DNA from: Bryum argenteum
Lineage: Eukaryota; Streptophyta; Bryopsida; Bryales; Bryaceae
DNA: 64,000 nt
NCBI GenBank assembly: GCA_037043015.1
Contig: CM073323.1
Span: 186,001-250,000 of the forward strand
Reading direction: 5' to 3'
Part shown: positions 45,771 through 57,323 of the stretch, one piece after another
How the letters are laid out: each line of letters begins with the position of its first letter
Position numbering within the stretch: the stretch's first letter is position 1
Notes under the pieces: model-generated
The model's input: only the letters and a program-made list of their open reading frames with translations
What the model was told of the DNA's origin: nothing
The model's database searches: none
Made by a program: the position numbers and the translations under genes

Positions 45771-47098
45771 GAAAGAGCTGGTGATTGTATATATATATAT
45801 ATATATATATATACGTATTCTTTTTTGTTTTTTCTCTTTTGGTTTTTCTTTGATGTGTACAGACCCAAGTTTTCGTCAATGCGATTCGGATCCATGTCCT
45901 GCCTCGTCCTCCCCCGCAAATCCTACGGTTATGGTCTGGTCGTCTTGTGTGTACGGGTGCGAATGTCTTTTCGTTTTGGATTTGTTGATATTAACCCTAG
46001 ACCACGGTGGAATCGTTGGAGCTTCATGAAACCGGAGAAAGCAATTATCCTGTTCAACGGCAGGAAGACATTAGAACCAGTTTTTGGGGCCCTAAACCGT
46101 AAGCAATGGATAGTTCGAGTTCCAGTGGATGTCCGTCGTCGCAGATGCGCGGAGACCGTCCCATAGCCACCTTCCTTCATTGCTAAAGGGTGGTCCGTAA
46201 CCACCCCCCCCCACTTGTATCGTAGCAGAGGGCGTTCCAGCCCTAGCTCCCCCTCCTCACCTCCTGGAACCTAAAACCGCGCACCTAAACCCCAGCTCTG
46301 CAGAGCCCCCGTCTGAACAACACTCACCCGAAAACTGCCTTCTTCCATTGCGAGAGGTTGATCTGTAGGAGATGCTATTCGAACCGTAGCGACCGAAGAA
46401 AAAACACCCGTTGGTGGGTAAGCAACAGTGAGTTCGAGCTCCACTGGTTTTCCATTATCACAGTTGTCCCGTACCCGCCTTCCATCCTTGGTGAAGGGTG
46501 CTCCGTAGGGACCGCCCCCCTACCCCCCCGTACCATAGCAATGGGGACTAAAATTCAGTGTTCCGGTCCAGCCCAAGCTCTCCCCCCTCCCAAGAACCTA
46601 AAACCGCAATGCCCCGTTGCGACAGGGTGATCAGCAGCGGTTTCGGTTCGAACGGATTAGACCGAGACAAACCCTGAACCGTTTCAGGGTAAAATACATC
46701 GGATCGGCCGTCCACCCTCTTTACCGCCCTAAACCGACGACCACCCTTGGACAGGACCAGCCGTCACCCTAAACCGCTCAAAAATCGATCGTCCTCCAAT
46801 CAGCCGCGTCCGCCCTTCTTCTCGTACGGAGTGACCCCCCCCCCCGCAACCCGGTCGTCAACCCTGAAACGGACGGACCCTAAACCCTGGAACCGGTAAA
46901 ACCTAGAACCGAGCAAAACGGGCGTACGAGTTGTCTCGGACGGACGTGGCGTGCCCGCCCGCCTTTGATTGTAGGGGTGTGTGTCAATTCTTTTGTGGGT
47001 GAACCCAAACATTGCGGTAAAAAAGCGTGTGTGGCGTTCCAAGCGGCCCGTACACGGCGGCCAGGTGGCTCCCTTCTCACCTCCACCCTTGCCGCATC

Positions 47099-47140
<42 letters not shown>

Positions 47141-47434
47141 CCCGCCCCTTTCTCTTTTTTACCTAAACTAAGAGTCAACAGCCGTCTGACCGTATCGTTG
47201 CGAGCCCCAACTAGGACGGACGGACGAGGCGGACGGACGGGCGGGCGCCGTAATACCGCCCGGTATGACAACCTTGCCCAAGAACACCCCCCTGAAACCC
47301 CCCCCCTGGATTAGGACTGGAAGGTCGTCCGACCCGCACATTGAAGCGCCCCCGTCCGACCGGAGTCGTCCGCTGGGCCACGTACCGACCGTACGTGCGC
47401 GCGTCCGTAGAGGCCTTTCCGTGGGGGATTTCCT

Positions 47435-47480
<46 letters not shown>

Positions 47481-48799
47481 CCGAAGCCGATGCTCGATGG
47501 ATCGAGAGAGTGGAGTTTGGAGGTACGATGTGCAACCTCTCACGATAGCCGTTACGGTGATTCGCATATGGATGCCTATCACCGGGATACCGAAACGGTA
47601 CAGCGGATCGACCGAAACCCTGAACCCTGAACCCTGAAGCCCGGGACGACGACGACGGGAATGATGGAATGCGGTCCGGGTCCTCAATAATCCCGAGAGC
47701 TACGATTGAGCTTGGGGGTGTTACGTGCACGCCACGTGGGAGTGTCATTTCGGCGTACCCATTCCACGGTTCACGGCTGCCATAAAAAAAAAAAAAAAAA
47801 AAGAAATCCGCCGACGCCCCCGTTGCATTGAAGGGGCCCAGTGTCGTGGGAGACAACTCCTCTCGGTTGTTGTGCACCGTGGGCACGGAGGTGAGTCACC
47901 ACCGTGATCCCGCCCACCATTGGATTCCAATTCTACATGAAACGTGCAATATCGGGATGCTAAAGGGGATTTATGGCAGGGGGGGTGTTAATGTACCCTA
48001 AACCCTTGGACCGATCACCTAAACACCAGATATGAACCAACCAAAGACAACACATTGAAAGAATGAATAAGAAATGAATGTAATATTAAAAAATAATAGA
48101 AAGTTACATGCTCGGTCCTCCTCAAACCGTTGGTTTTACCTCGGGATGTTTTTACTCCCGTCAGTACCGTACAAAAAACACATTGTTTATAGCGCTGGAG
48201 ATTTTTTACACTAACTGCGCCACACGGGCTCTAGGATCGAAGTCTCATAATGGGCGCCGACTCTGCTCGTATGCAGCTCACACCTCCCTACTACTGACTG
48301 GGATCGGTGAGCCCACAGAGAGGCATTGACTACGGAGGATTCCGGTCTCGTTCTCTTCAACAGTGACGGGGTGTGAGAGGCGTGTGTGTTGCTGCATCGG
48401 TATCTCGCCGTACGCCAGTCGTGACGCGAGCTCGGCCACCGTGTGTCGCGTCCAGGTATGGATCCCATCCATCGCTCATGACATTTCCCGGCCGTCGACC
48501 TCGGACTTGCTGCATTCGCACTGCTTGAAAAAAAAAGAAAAAAAAAAAAAACAAAGAGGAAAGAATGATTCTGACAGTATACAGAACGCATGATCCAGTG
48601 ACCCTCAACTTGCAACAACTCGGACCGCGCGGCAGGCCAGTAGGAGGGGCGGGGGGGAGGGGGGAGTGATGAACGGCGGTGGATGGTGCCTTGGTTGTCG
48701 ACCCTAAGTCCTACACACACTGGCATATAGTCCGTGCAATTCGAAACTGTACCGAAACCGGGACCCTAAACGCTGTCTGCAACCCCGGGTAAGCGCACG
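45771..48799. other. Spacer with homopolymers, telomere-like words and a local duplication
   Basis: No gene seen. Features include a TA microsatellite (about 45788-45813), CCCTAAAC words throughout, a T-run of about 40 (47101-47140), an A-run of about 45 (47437-47479), further A-runs at 47785-47802 and 48529-48551, and GGGGTGT/CCCCCC tracts. ORFs over the runs are poly-Lys or poly-Phe translations. Confidence 0.6.
46096..46612 (+). repeat. Diverged duplication, about 195 bp, two copies
   Basis: 46096-46290 and 46412-46612 share the order GTAAGCAA...GTTCGAG(T/C)TCCA, CCTTCC, AAGGGTG(G/C)TCCGTA, CCCCCC, GTAGCA-like, CTCCC and GAACCTAAAACCGC. A related GGGTGCTCCGTAGGCGATCC stands at about 41195, so it is a dispersed repeat. 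Confidence 0.55.
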
Positions 48800-50060
48800 A
48801 TGGACCTCCTAAACCGTCATCCGAACAGCGGGTGGGGGGGGGGAGTTGAACGAGCGACGATGCCGTACCAGTGCAAACATTGCCCGATACCGCCGTTCGC
48901 TACGACGGGCGCGCTGAAGAATCATTCCAGGATCCATGCCCCGATGTGCACCGTGAAATTCCCGTCCGACGGCGACGGGGTCCGGGAGGAGATCTCGTTC
49001 TGCGCCTTCTACACGTCGTGCGAGGCCACCCTGAGGAAACACCTCGCCACGGCCCACGGACTCGTGTGCACCGGTGGCATCCCGGATGGCCACTACCGGA
49101 GGTGCTCCGTGCAGCGTCTTTCGACCCAGCCGGGGAAGAACAGATGGTTCGGAGTGCGCGCTGCTCCCGAAGGGGTGGTGCAGCAGCAGTCCACGGGGCT
49201 GGAGGAGGGGACTCTCGGGGATCGCCTGTCGAAGGTGCTCCGGATAGTTGACTGGGCTGCCGCGGAAAGGCGGCAGGAGGTGTTCCTGGCGCCGCTGCAC
49301 GATCCCAGGCACGTGCCCCTCTTCATCAAGAGGCTGAATTAGGATCGATTCATAGTGGATTTGCCTGCGGATGTGGTGAGTATGGCCCCGCTCCTGTCCG
49401 CACAGGCCCGCGACGGCGATGCCCGTTGCTTCCCCGAATGGCTGCGGAGGGTGTGTGAGTCGTTGATGGAGGACTTCCAGATCAACAACGTCGCTGCGGA
49501 ATCCTTGCTGCGGAGGAGGGTGAAGTCCAGCAGGGCCAACGACATATCCATCCAACCCTTCTCGCGGTTGGACCAGTCGTGCGACGTGTACGTGGCCACC
49601 ATGGTGCACCTGCTCCTCCTCCTGCTGCGCTCCCTCGACGCGTATCAGATGGCGGTGGCGGGGGAGGACGCCACTGACGGCCTCCTCGGTCTCCTCATCC
49701 CGTTGGACGATCAGGTGCGGTACTCGCTGGGGGTCCTCCGGAACGGGTTGGAGGCGTTGGACAGGCGGTCCGCGGCCCGTACCGACGACGACGACGACGA
49801 CGGAGGCGTGGACCTGGCGGCAGCCAAAGCGAGTTGCCTGGACGTGTTGGAGGACCTGTTCTTCGTGGAGCGCCCCTCGCACGACGTCCCCGAGACGTCG
49901 CTCCTGGTGTACAGGTTCGTCGTGTTCACGGCGATACAGCACCAGTCGGTGTTGACGGCGGACACCGTGACCCACCGATGTTCGAGGATGATGTACTGGT
50001 GCCGGTCCCTGGTGCTCCACAGGATCCTGAACCACAAACCCGCTCCCGCATTGGCGGCGG

Positions 50061-51693
50061 TGTGAGAGCGTGTAAGCTCTCTTTTGCTTAAGTGTTACTA
50101 ATAATGGATTTTTATTAATGAATTGTTTGCAAAACATGACATCTTGAGGTAATTTGATGAATTTATGATAATTGAGTTTTGAATGCAATAGGTATATTAA
50201 AGATTAGTTGTCGCAAGGCCTTTGGTAGATTATTTATCATGAATTTTGAGCTTAGTTTAGATAAGGAGTGATTGGTTCGATAAGGAAGGACTAGAGGAGG
50301 TAAAAAGCCCCCTAGTGGATCCTTGGTTCGATAAGGAAGGACTAGAGGAGGTAAAAAGCCCCCTAGTGGATCCTTGGTTTGATTAGCGTAAGAATTAGGG
50401 ACTTGGAGTTGGGTTAGAAATTTACCAAAGGCCTTGTACAAGTAATCTTTGATGTCCTTGTTGTGTTTGAAATTTGGTTGTTGAGAGATTCATTCATCTA
50501 ACCTTGTGGTAGCATGTGGGAGCTACATCCATTGATGAAGTCGTTGATAGGATGGAGGCTTCAAGGACGGAGCGCGTGGAGTGGCGGTCATTCATCCATG
50601 CCTTAGTTAGGGCTTAGGCCTTAGTTAGGGTTATGGTGAGCCGCCTCTTTGGCGGCTCCCATTTGGTACTTAATAGCTTGTTTCCAAGCTATCTACATCT
50701 CTTCCATTTCCTCTTAGTTTAGGTTAGAGTAGGAGAAGGAAGGCCTTGGGCCTCCTTCTCCTCCATTTTGTTCACCTACCTATCCATCTATGTAGTTAGG
50801 AGGAGGAAGGCCATGGGCCTCCTTTTCCTCTTTGTTCACCTTGCTCATCTTTCTTGAATTGTTAGTAGTTAGGAGAAGGAGAGCCCTTCTCAAAATGATC
50901 TTGTTGTTGAAGTGTTAGTAGTTAGGAGAAGGAGAGCCCTTCTCAAAATGATCTTGTTGTTGAAGTGTTAGTAGTTAGGAGAAGGAGAGCCCTTCTCAAA
51001 ATGATTTTGTTGTTGAAGTGTTAGTAGTTAGGAGAAGGAGAGCCCTTCTCAAAATGATCTTGTTGTTGAAGTGTTAGTAGTTAAGAGAAGGAGAGCCCTT
51101 CTCAAATTGCTTGTCTTGCCTCACTCATCTTCCTCCTCCTTATTGAGTTCCTTTGCTATTAAGATGAAGAGCTTGTTCTTGCCCTATGAAAGCCAGCCAG
51201 ATTGTTTCCCCCATAACTCACTCGATTTTTCTTCAACTCCTCTAAGATTTCTACAATAGATAGAGCTCCAGTAGAGCTTTCCAATGGTATAAAGCATGCT
51301 CAATTCCGAGTTGTAAAGAGGGAGATATGAGCTTCCAAAGTCGGGGTGTTGAAAAGGTTTTCCCCCCGGCAGTGGCAAAAACCGCCACAGTCAAACAGCA
51401 ATCAGTCTTAGCTCGTTGATCTTCTGCCTTTGAGATTTTAGGGGCGGGTGCACATTGAGCTTAGCTTTCCAAAAAGCTATGGCACGCCCCATTTGGACCT
51501 AAGACGAAGGAATGGCAATCAAAAGAGTAGAGACCTATTTCCAAGCCATCCGGCCGGTGGTTTTCTTCTTCTTCTTCCCTATTTCCTTGTCTTCTTCTTG
51601 TCTTCCTTCTTCCCCTCTTCTTTTCTCATCTAATCTTGCTCTTCAAAACCCCTTGTGACCAAATGCCACCTCATGGTGGTTTTTGGGTTCACA
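50061..51693 (+). mobile_element. Intron-borne element family I, copy 3 (1633 bp, TSD GGCGG)
   Basis: Starts TGTGAGAGCGTG and ends GGGTTCACA, flanked by GGCGG (50056-50060 and 51694-51698). It shares with copy 2 the 5' hairpin (GAGAGC/GCTCTC), the doubled GACTAGAGGAGG...CCCCTAGTGGATCC unit (50285-50380), the GAGCCGCC/GGCGGCTC hairpin (50638-50658), the CAATCAGTC...TTTCCAAAAAGCTATGGCACGCC block (51400-51490), the pyrimidine tract (51560-51620) and the 3' CCACC...GGTGG stem. Removing GT (50060) to AG (51694) joins ALAA to AASDP in frame. Confidence 0.82.
50860..51110 (+). repeat. 53-bp tandem array inside element copy 3
   Basis: Five near-identical units of GTTAGTAGTTAGGAGAAGGA-GAGCCCTTCTCAAA... 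with AGAAGGAGAGCCCTTCT forming an imperfect hairpin. Copy 2 has only single related words here, so the array expanded within this copy and explains most of the length difference. Confidence 0.85.
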
Positions 51694-54407
51694 GGCGGCG
51701 TCGGACCCGTCGTCGTCGTCGTCGTCGTCCCCCCTAAACCTCAACCCCGGGGGAGGCGAGGGAACCGCGGAAGAGCTGTACCTGCCCTTCGTCCGCGAGG
51801 ACCGACGCACACCATTCCAGTCGATACTGGAGGCGAAGAGGATGATCTTCCACATCACGGCGAACGAGACTCCGCTCCCCAAGGTGGTGTGGGTGGGGGA
51901 GGCCCAGGTGGTGGAGGGCATCACCGTGCACATCCGGGACGTGTCCAACCTCATCGCGAAAACCATCCAAGAGCTGTACTCGGAGCTCAGGAAGGACGTC
52001 CTCCTGGGCATGCCCGCATACGTTGCCAACAAGGAGCGCATAGTGAGGAGCAAGGGAGGAGGGGGAGGCATGGAGGACGTCCTCCTGGACACCACGGCGG
52101 GGTGCTGGTTCGTGTCCAACACGAGGAACTGCTGCTCCGGGTACACCCTCGCCCTCGTCCGTCACATTGTTGGCGACCGGGCATTGCACGCCCGTTTCGT
52201 GGAGCGGGTGGAGGACGAGGACGGCCCCGACGGCAGGATCGTGTGGAAGAAGGAACCGCTCCGAGGATGGTTGCGCGACGTCGGCAAGTGGCTGCAGAAG
52301 TTCCTGTGCGTCGCCCATCTCCTGGCAGGCCAGCCGGCGCGCGGCGAGGAGTTCCTGTCCTGCGCCACCCGCAACACCCCCGCCCAGATGCGAGGTGTGT
52401 ACGTCGTGGACGGACTGGTCATGCTGCTGAGTCTGTACGGGAAAGTGGACGGCATCTGGGGGAGCCAGCGACGTGTGGCGCGGTTCCTGTGCAAGAACAC
52501 CTCCTTCATGCTCATCAACTACCTCACGTACGTGCGGGAGATGGAGATCGTGGCTTCCGGCGTGCTGCACGCCGACCCCACGGGTCCGATAGAGCTGTAC
52601 AACCGCCTCCTGGCGGTGAAGGAGGTAAGCCGATGACCGTCCGCGATCTGTCGGATGGGATTTCCAGACTGTTCATGACACACCTCAAAGTATCGGTGAA
52701 GGTCGCCTCGTGGCGGCACATGTCCATCGCGTGGATATTACCCGGATGCGACGCCCAACGGGGCGCTCGACAGCCAGGCCGGCCACTCGCAGCGCGTCGC
52801 GAGCCGGACGTACGGTCGGTCCAACTTCGACCATCCCAACATCGGGCGTGACGAGTTCCAGCTGTACCGGCTGCTCTCCGTGAAATGGCACAGACTCCTG
52901 AACCTCGTCACGGACCCTGTGGACCCCGATGCGAGCCTGAACCCGTGGGACCCCCCGAACCGCAGGTGCGGTGCCGCTGTGGGCCCACACGGGCATGCAC
53001 GGATCGGGACGCAGGAATCTTGCAATGTCCGAGGGGTCCGAGTCGACCCAGCGACGCCGCTGGCTGCTGCTGCCGACGACGCTGCTGCTGCTGCTGCTGC
53101 TACGGACGTCCACCATCACCACCACCACCACGCGGTGACGGTGGTGCACTCGGAGGGCAACGTCGGGATCGACTCCCCCTCGTCCCTCGCCTGTTCGGAG
53201 TCGGTCCTCCGCGGGCTGCTGGCGCTGGGCTACACCCGGTTCAAGAGCTACCATCAGGCCAATGCGGTACAGCGGGTGCTGGAACGGCAGCAGGATCTCT
53301 TGGTCTTACTGCCGACCGGCGGGGGCAAGTCGCTCCTGTTCCTCCTGCCCGCGATGGTGGAATTCGGGCGCTACACCACCGTCGTGATCTGCCCGTACGT
53401 GGCGCTGAGGAAGGAGATGGAGGGCCGCGCCCGGCAGATGAGGATATCCACGCAGGTCTACTCCGATCCCATGACTCCCGCGCCGGCGGACATCCTCCTG
53501 GCATCCGTGGAGAACTGTCTGTCCTCCGCCTTCCAGAACCACTTGGGGCGCCTGCACGGCGAAGGTAGGTTGGGGAGGATCGTGGTGGATGAGTGCCACC
53601 TCGCGGTGCTGGCAGGCTCGTGGCGTCCGGCGGTGCGGGACATGGAGCACGTCCGGAAGGTCCCGGTCCCGCTCCTCCTTTCGGCGACGGTGCCCCCGAG
53701 CATGGAAGGTCCGCTGAGGAGGTTATTCAAATCCCAACTGTCCGTCGTCCGGACCAGGACGGATCGCCCCAACATCGCCTACGAGGTGAGCAGGGACCGA
53801 CGCCCGCCGGGGGCGAGGCTCCTGGAACTCCTAGCACGCACGGGTGGACCGACTCCGAAGTGCATCGTCTTCAACAGGGGGCGCGAACAGACCGAGACCC
53901 TCGCGGCCATGCTACATGCGGAGGGCCTCCGCGCGGTGCATTATCATGGGCTCCTAGACGAGGCGACCAAGGGCGCGGCCCACGAGTCGTGGATGAACGG
54001 GGCTGCGGACATCATGGTGGCGACGGGGGCATTCGGCGCAGGGGTCGACTTCGGGGCCGTGCGCATGGTTGTGCACGTGGACGAGCCCTACTCCATGATC
54101 GACCTCGCGCAGGAGAGCGGTCGGGGAGGCCGTGATGGGTTGCCGACCAGACACACCGTACTGTTTCAGGACTCCTGGCGGCCGCGGGAAGCGACGAGCG
54201 CCGAGATTGCCGAGTATCTGGGTGGCTCCAAGTGCCAGCGTTGGGTGCTCCAGGAGTACGTCGATGGTTGTGGGCTCGACTGCTTCTCGTCCGGATCCCT
54301 GCAATGTGACGTCTGCGAGTCCATGGCCCGCCGCGCCCTCGCAACGACCGTTGAGGACACCCTCGAACCGGCCAGCCCCCGGACGACCGTGAACTGCTTC
54401 GGAGGCA

Positions 54408-54458
54408 GGGGGGGTGGTGGTGGTGGTGGTGGTGGTGGTGGTGGTGGTGGTGGTGGTG
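54408..54458 (+). repeat. GGT microsatellite in the RecQ coding frame
   Basis: About 15 GGT units following GGGGG, encoding a run of about 20 glycines between the helicase zinc-binding segment and the Cys-rich tail. Length changes here would keep the frame. Confidence 0.85.
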
Positions 54459-55090
54459 CCAGTGACCTCACTGAGGAGGAGGAATCGCCGACCAAGAGGT
54501 TGCGCACGGGGGATGTGTTGCTGTCCAGGTCGGCGTCGAGAACCGTACAGTGCCATGCCGACCAATCCTTGCTGTTACTGGGTTTCGCTCAGTTCCTGGA
54601 GGAGGCCAAGGACAAGTGCATGCTGTGCACCCTCGCGAGTCCAGGGTCGTCCGCACCCCATCCCATCTTGGAGTGCCCCCAGAACAGGCACGTCTGTTTG
54701 AAGTGCTTGGGGCCGGCGCACAGGTCTAACGGTTGCCCCAACCGGGTGCCGTGGAAGCCCGGACAATGCTTCGGCTGTGGCCTGCCCAACAAATTGGGCC
54801 GGCAGAAATTGCACCCCGAGGACTTCGGGCCGGGATGCAAATCTGTTGGCCAGGACAAGGTTGTGCCGGGATGCTGGTACATGTGGAGGAATTACGAAAA
54901 GTTCTCCGACGTACTCCAGAGGTCGGGTTGCCCAGGCGACCTCCCCGCCCACTTGTTTGCCCGTTGGATGGCACAGCCGCATGGAACGTATGGAACCAAT
55001 GCCGTACACCTCTTCATTCAGTATGTCCGGACCACTCTGGATGAGGGTGACGGTATGTCTTCAGGTGCTGGAGTACCCCAAAACCCTTGA

Positions 55091-55688
55091 ACCATCATAG
55101 CCTAAACCCCCTAAACCCGCGTCCCAGGAGCCTGAACCCCACTGGGGCATGGGTGCTCCTGCTGTCTGTCTCTAAAACCGGTACCCGAGAGGGTCTTTTG
55201 GCAATATAAAGGACTTTGTTGTGAAATATTCATTCCATCGACGTGTGGATTATTTGATGAGAACAAGTTCGCACCCTAAACCACACTCTTTTTGGGCTCC
55301 AGGGCCGGTTTTGAGGGTTTAGGGGGGGGGGAAGGGGGTAAAAACCGCTGCCGCTGAAACCGCCGACGGTTCGGTCCCCGTTTCTCTGTGGTCCTGGACC
55401 GATTTCCACGAACCGCCGGCCTAAATCCTTCTTACATCACTTTCGCGGTTTAGGGGCAGCGATGCAGGGGGGGGGGTTTTGGGGCGTGGTCTTCTTGGAA
55501 CTGAATGCACGGAACACACATGAACCGATTGGATTTCACACGCACTCGGATCCCCACCGTGTAAAAAGAAACCACCTACCTCGACATAGCAGATCGGATG
55601 TACCCAGCTTCGTTCCGTGTCGGCTGCTAACATACAACCCTATATCCTAAAAACCCTCCCGGACACACGCTGAACCCCCCGAAGAAGA

Positions 55689-55722
<34 letters not shown>

Positions 55723-56471
55723 GATTTTGATTCATCAAAATTTACCAAACGGAGGCAATGCATAACGACCCCACTGATCAACCGTACAACAGATTGCCAC
55801 CCATATGGGACCCCTCCTCTAAAAACCACCGTCCAATCGGTCCGTAAACCGCGGAACACTTCTACAATCGGTAATGGCCCCTTGCCCCTTAAACCGTAGA
55901 CACATCCAGTGTCCGTCCCGTCGGCCTCGTCACTAGACCCCTAGACCCCTAAACCCTAAACCCCACCCCCCCCGCCCCCCGTAGCGCGGATGAAGGTGGC
56001 TTTTCCGAACGATGTTCGAAACGAGTGCAGAAAATTCCTACTGGCTACAACCCTACACTCCCTAAAACCGCTCCGCATCCCTTGTAGGCGTTCCCGCTGC
56101 GCATTTCCGCGGTCGCATGCGGGTCCCCAAGTCGGCCTCACGCCTCATTCCACATGAACCTCCACGGAGCCTCATAACTGACTGGCACCCACTCGACACA
56201 ACCTGACCGGAGGTGGGGGGGGTCCCGACGGAGGAGCGGTCAAGGCGGACGACCGGGACAAGGGGATCGGACGTCGCAGACATGGGCAGACGGGGAAGAG
56301 GGGGTTTAGGGGTTCACGGTGGCACACAGGAACAAACGGGGCGGATGGGAGTATAGGCCGACGGTAGGGACGACTGGGCGGACGGGGCGGGTTGACCTGA
56401 CTTGAGACCGGACTGGCGGGAGGATGGACCTGGTCGGCGGCTCGAGCGTGAGAGCGCTCGTGACAGTCGTG
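55091..56471. other. GC-rich spacer with CCCTAAA words, no gene seen
   Basis: Telomere-like words at 55100-55125, 55275, 55315 (other strand) and 55945-55965 (three adjoining units), an A-run of about 32 (55689-55720), and C/G tracts. Short ORFs lack motifs. Confidence 0.6.
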
Positions 56472-57323
56472 CTATGCATTGGCGCGGACTGGCCGGACGA
56501 CGGATAGAACGCGCCCTGCGTGGGAGCACTTCTCCGGTGGGGGTACTTCTCCGGGAAAGGCCTTAGCCATTTCCCCGATGAGGGTCCTCATCTCCTGGAG
56601 GGCTCTTTCCATCCTCTCCGCGTCCTTCTTCATGTATGCCGCCATCCGGGTTGGGAGGTCCGATCCCGATGCCTGGAATTGGGCGTCGAGCAGCTGAGCC
56701 TTCAGCTGTGCCTCTCCGGGTGCATACAGGAATCTCCTGAGCCCGAAAAGGTGCTGCCGAGCGTACCCCTGCTGCTTAGACAGTTCCTCCTCCAACTGCT
56801 GGATTTCCCGGGCTTGCCGAAGGATGATGAGGGACCCTTCGTTGATGCTTGCCCGGGCTGTCGCATTCTCCTGGACTAGCTCCCGCACCATGTCGGGGTA
56901 CCGCTCCACCTGGCCAGTCCGGAGAGCTACCGATATCCCGCGCAGGGCCTTATGCATTTGCAGATGCTCTTGCGTGCATACGTGCAAAGCGTGGGCGATC
57001 GGTTGCAAGGGGTGTTCCTCCGTTATCCGGAATGGGGGTACCGGGAGGCGTAGGTCGATCTCCTGCCTCCGCGGGGTGAAATCCTCCCACCCGGGTAACC
57101 GGTCGGTGTTGGCCGGTGCCGTCTCTCCTTGTGCCCGGGTAGTGGGGACAGGAGAGTACTGTCCAGTCGCCCCCTCCTCCTCCGAGTCTGAGGACTCCTC
57201 CATCACCCTTTTCCCTTTTCTCCGGGCGTCTCCTTCCCCATGCGAGGTGGGTCGCTGTATGGCCGGAATAGCCCTGACGACTGGTTCGAGGGGCTCGGCC
57301 CGGACAGCAGGGGCAGTAGCAGG
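56472..57323 (-). pseudogene. Family C copy 2, 3' part (continues from 62254-63756)
   Basis: Encodes the second half of the family C protein: LEPVVRAIPAIQRPTS, an acidic SSDSEEEG patch, and the conserved helical block HPLQPIAHALHVCTQEHLQM...GYARQHLFGLRRFLYAPGEA...MERALQEMRTLIGEMAKAFPG, then a diverged end at 56472. It aligns closely with 59540-60300 in copy 1. Its first half lies at 62254-63756 on the same strand; the two were separated by insertion of the element at 57329-62248. Here the residue at the stop position of copy 1 is a normal Gln (ALQEMR). The long ORF start at 57359 lies within the inserted element and is not original. Confidence 0.7.

Larger units (their letters stand above)
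48800..55090 (+). pseudogene. Giant zinc-finger / RecQ helicase (telomere-linked-helicase-like)
   Basis: One long gene in pieces. N-terminal C2H2-like fingers (CKHC...HSRIH and CAFYTSCEATLRKHLATAH, 48866-49065), then a large middle region whose AGQPARGEEFLSCATRNT motif I know from fungal RecQ helicases with this architecture. The RecQ core follows: LLPTGGGKS (about 53305-53333), DECH (53588-53599), SAT (about 53680) and QESGRGGRDG (about 54110-54140), then a zinc-binding stretch (CQRW...DGCGLDCF...CDVC). The tail has a Gly run from a GGT microsatellite and a Cys-rich CFGCGLPNKLG...GC region, ending 55090. RecQ proteins unwind DNA 3'-5' in repair and telomere maintenance. Lesions: TAG at 49340-49342, frame slips near 52620 and 52733. 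Element copy 3 interrupts it at 50060 but could be spliced in frame. Start is ATG 48800 or 48860. Motifs are intact, so it is recently broken or mis-assembled. Confidence 0.7.

Noticed and set aside
47101-47140. Poly-T and poly-A tracts as transposon tails or genes
   Set aside because: No SINE/LINE body or duplication was seen next to these runs, and ORFs over them are homopolymer translations; they may also be assembly-sensitive.
48809-50188. 459-residue minus-strand ORF
   Set aside because: Antisense shadow of the GC-rich RecQ gene; the plus strand carries zinc-finger and family motifs, the minus strand only His/Gln/Val-rich translation.
51655-52851. 398-residue plus-strand ORF overlapping the RecQ middle region
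   Set aside because: Mostly an alternative frame of the 51695-52636 coding segment. Only its last part (from about 52624, RDLSDGISRLF) is the true frame after a slip.
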